From Dirofilaria immitis (Eukaryota > Nematoda > Chromadorea > Rhabditida > Onchocercidae), in NCBI GenBank assembly GCA_024305405.1, contig JAKNDB010000068.1:9533501-9597500 (forward strand): a DNA stretch of 64,000 bases, in the 5' to 3' direction. Shown here one piece after another: positions 62,426 to 64,000 of the stretch (the first letter of the stretch is position 1; every line of letters starts with the position of its first letter). The notes beneath the pieces are model-generated. The model ran no database searches, was not told where the DNA came from, and worked only from the letters and a program-made list of their open reading frames with translations. The translations under genes and the position numbers were made by a program.

Positions 62426-64000
62426 TTAATTTATAATTTTTTTATCATGGAGATAAAATGAGGAAGTTGAATGGGATGATGAATTGGTAGTTGTACTCGC
62501 TGTGACGTTCGGTGCTCCAATCGTTGTGCTAGGCGCAACAAAGAGATCAGGCTTACTGTTATGACAAACAACTCCAGGACCACCAAGAGGAGGTTGCCAT
62601 AATTCGTAGTCAAGCTTTGTCAATTCATCTTTGATCATCGATAATACAGTCGTTGACGTATCTGTAAATAATGATAACTAAAATTCTACCCATTAGATAT
62701 ATACGATCACAAACTTAAAGAGACAAAGAAAATAAGATGGAAATTTCGAGCTAATCATGATAATCAAATTTCGGCCTATAAGCTTAATTACCATAAATCA
62801 TAAGGGAGAATGAAATGCTGGAGAGATAAGGCGGAACATAATTGAAAACATGATGGTTAGGAGTAAGAGAGAGCAGCATTAATTTTAATATATCTTGTTG
62901 TTTCCATATACTATTTTCACTATATTGCTTGTAATATTTAAACATTAACAGTGAATAAATAGGTTGTATTTCCTTATTAATTAGTTTAAGAAGTCAATAA
63001 CATATATTGTTTTTTAATCCATTAGATGAAGCTTGAATGGCTAAATTTGCAAGAAAACGATTTCTTACAAATTAATGAAGAGAACTGTAGGAACTTTGTA
63101 GAACCTGGTTTTAAGAAGGCAAAAACGCTTCCACCACCGCCAGCACCAGTCATTTTTGGATGTATTCCATACCGTGCAAGTAATGTACAAATCTGATCAA
63201 TTTTTGGATGGCCAACACCCAATGCGATCAATAACTGATTATTTATTCGACACAAATCCTGAAATAATATGTAGAATCTGTAAGAGATGTTGAAAATTTC
63301 ACATAATTTGTGCAAAAAAAATCAATAATTTGAATGCGATTATGGAGAGTCGATAATCATTTTTGATTGACAAGAAATATCAACTACGCATAAAATGAGA
63401 AAGTTAATTTCTCTCTCACAATTTTATCTCAATAACAGTAAAATTTAAAGACAAAACATGCGTAGTTTAAGAACAGAAAAGAGCAAAAATTTCAAAAAGT
63501 TAGGGAATGTGTTTTTTCAACATGATCTCTACATGCGCTTTTTTAAAACATGCGAAGCATGCTATCAAATATTAAGGTTAAAGAAGCATCAAGCAAACAA
63601 AAATGGAACTAAATTTCGCAAAAATCTAAGAAATAATCGAAACGGATAAATAAGAATCGCTGAGAAATAGTAAGTTTTTTCAAGTGTATCCAAACTGTGA
63701 CAAGTACGACAAAAGAGAAATAAGTGTTTTATATGAAGTGCAAGAAAAAGGCAACCAAAGATAATAATGAAACATATAAATTAAAGTTTTGAAAGATGAT
63801 GAGTTATTTTTTTCGTACAGCTTACATTGAGCTTAGAAAATGAATCGACAAGCTGTCCTCGTTCATGCTTCTCCGAATTAGCTCCCGATGTACCACTAGC
63901 TGCGGAAGCATTACTATTACGTTTACCACCAGCGATATAAGAGCTGTGATTCGATGATAAATGTACTCCACTACCCTGCTGTTGCTGTTGTTGTTGTTGT
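62426..64000 (-). CDS. mvk-1: Mevalonate kinase, C-terminal part (5' end beyond window)
   Basis: Mevalonate kinase phosphorylates mevalonate in isoprenoid synthesis, which in nematodes feeds dolichol, ubiquinone and prenylation rather than sterols. Three exons: >64000-63826, 63258-63105 and 62661-62426. The middle exon has NNQLLIALGVGHPKIDQICT and the GHMP kinase glycine motif KMTGAGGGGSVFAFLKPG, both matching human MVK (LNALGVGHASLDQLC and KLTGAGGGGC). Before this the first exon encodes at least eight glutamines and a Ser/Asn/Gly-rich stretch of about 35 residues, an insertion relative to human MVK. The protein also ends with a Ser/Thr-rich tail (PNVTASTTTNSSSHSTSSFY) longer than in human. 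The visible exons have no frame break. The polyQ repeat reaches the edge of the window. Confidence 0.88.
63973..64000 (-). repeat. CAA/CAG repeat coding for polyglutamine
   Basis: A run of GTT/GCT triplets on the + strand, read as glutamine codons in the mevalonate kinase frame. It continues past the edge. Confidence 0.85.

Noticed and set aside
1..64000. CRISPR arrays, bacterial operons, rRNA
   Set aside because: None seen. Apart from the groEL fragment the window is eukaryotic, and its repeats are simple or dispersed.

Overview
The window is AT-rich (visibly well under 40% GC) nuclear DNA of an animal with short multi-exon genes, GT-AG introns and TTTCAG 3' splice sites a few bases before several start codons, as expected for spliced-leader trans-splicing. 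Gene content (a FOG-3/Tob protein, RPN-12, XPD, WIP) points to a nematode. A fragment of a groEL chaperonin gene of Wolbachia type inside an intron points to a filarial nematode that carries, or once carried, Wolbachia. No assignment to species is possible from the sequence alone.

Layout. Positions 1-18.6 kb hold four genes on the + strand: the 3' part of mitochondrial ribosomal protein mS26, a WIP/verprolin actin regulator whose intron holds the groEL insertion (about 2962-3855), the TFIIH helicase XPD, and an ARAP-like RhoGAP/RA/PH protein without a visible ArfGAP domain. From 21.3 to 27.2 kb a CCDC92-like coiled-coil gene lies on the - strand. RPN-12, a proteasome lid subunit, is on + at 30.7-33.1 kb. 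An unrecognised gene and a complete class I phosphatidylinositol transfer protein lie on - at 33.9-40.2 kb. An RS-rich protein is on + at 41.5 kb. Positions 43.4-47.4 kb carry three diverged copies of a dispersed repeat, two of them head to head. An intact 194-residue protein of unknown function is on - at 49.1-50.6 kb, TXNDC9 is on + at 55.5-56.7 kb and a possible small + gene lies at 57.5 kb. A FOG-3-like BTG/Tob gene is on - at 58-59.2 kb, and the 3' part of mevalonate kinase runs off the right edge on the - strand. The rest is AT-rich sequence with short tandem duplications and (TA)n tracts.

The genes do not form one pathway. They are mostly housekeeping functions (repair and transcription, proteolysis, lipid transfer, mitochondrial translation, isoprenoid synthesis) plus cytoskeletal regulators and one likely germline regulator.

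Many conserved genes contain single-base frame breaks, mostly one base short in A or T runs, while two multi-exon genes (the lipid transfer protein and the 194-residue protein) are perfectly intact. This pattern fits homopolymer undercalling in a draft assembly better than gene decay, so frame breaks in the groEL fragment should not by themselves be read as decay. The most notable observations are the groEL insertion and its 9-bp flanking repeat, two likely GC-AG introns, a partial exon duplication in the lipid transfer gene, and the head-to-head repeat pair.
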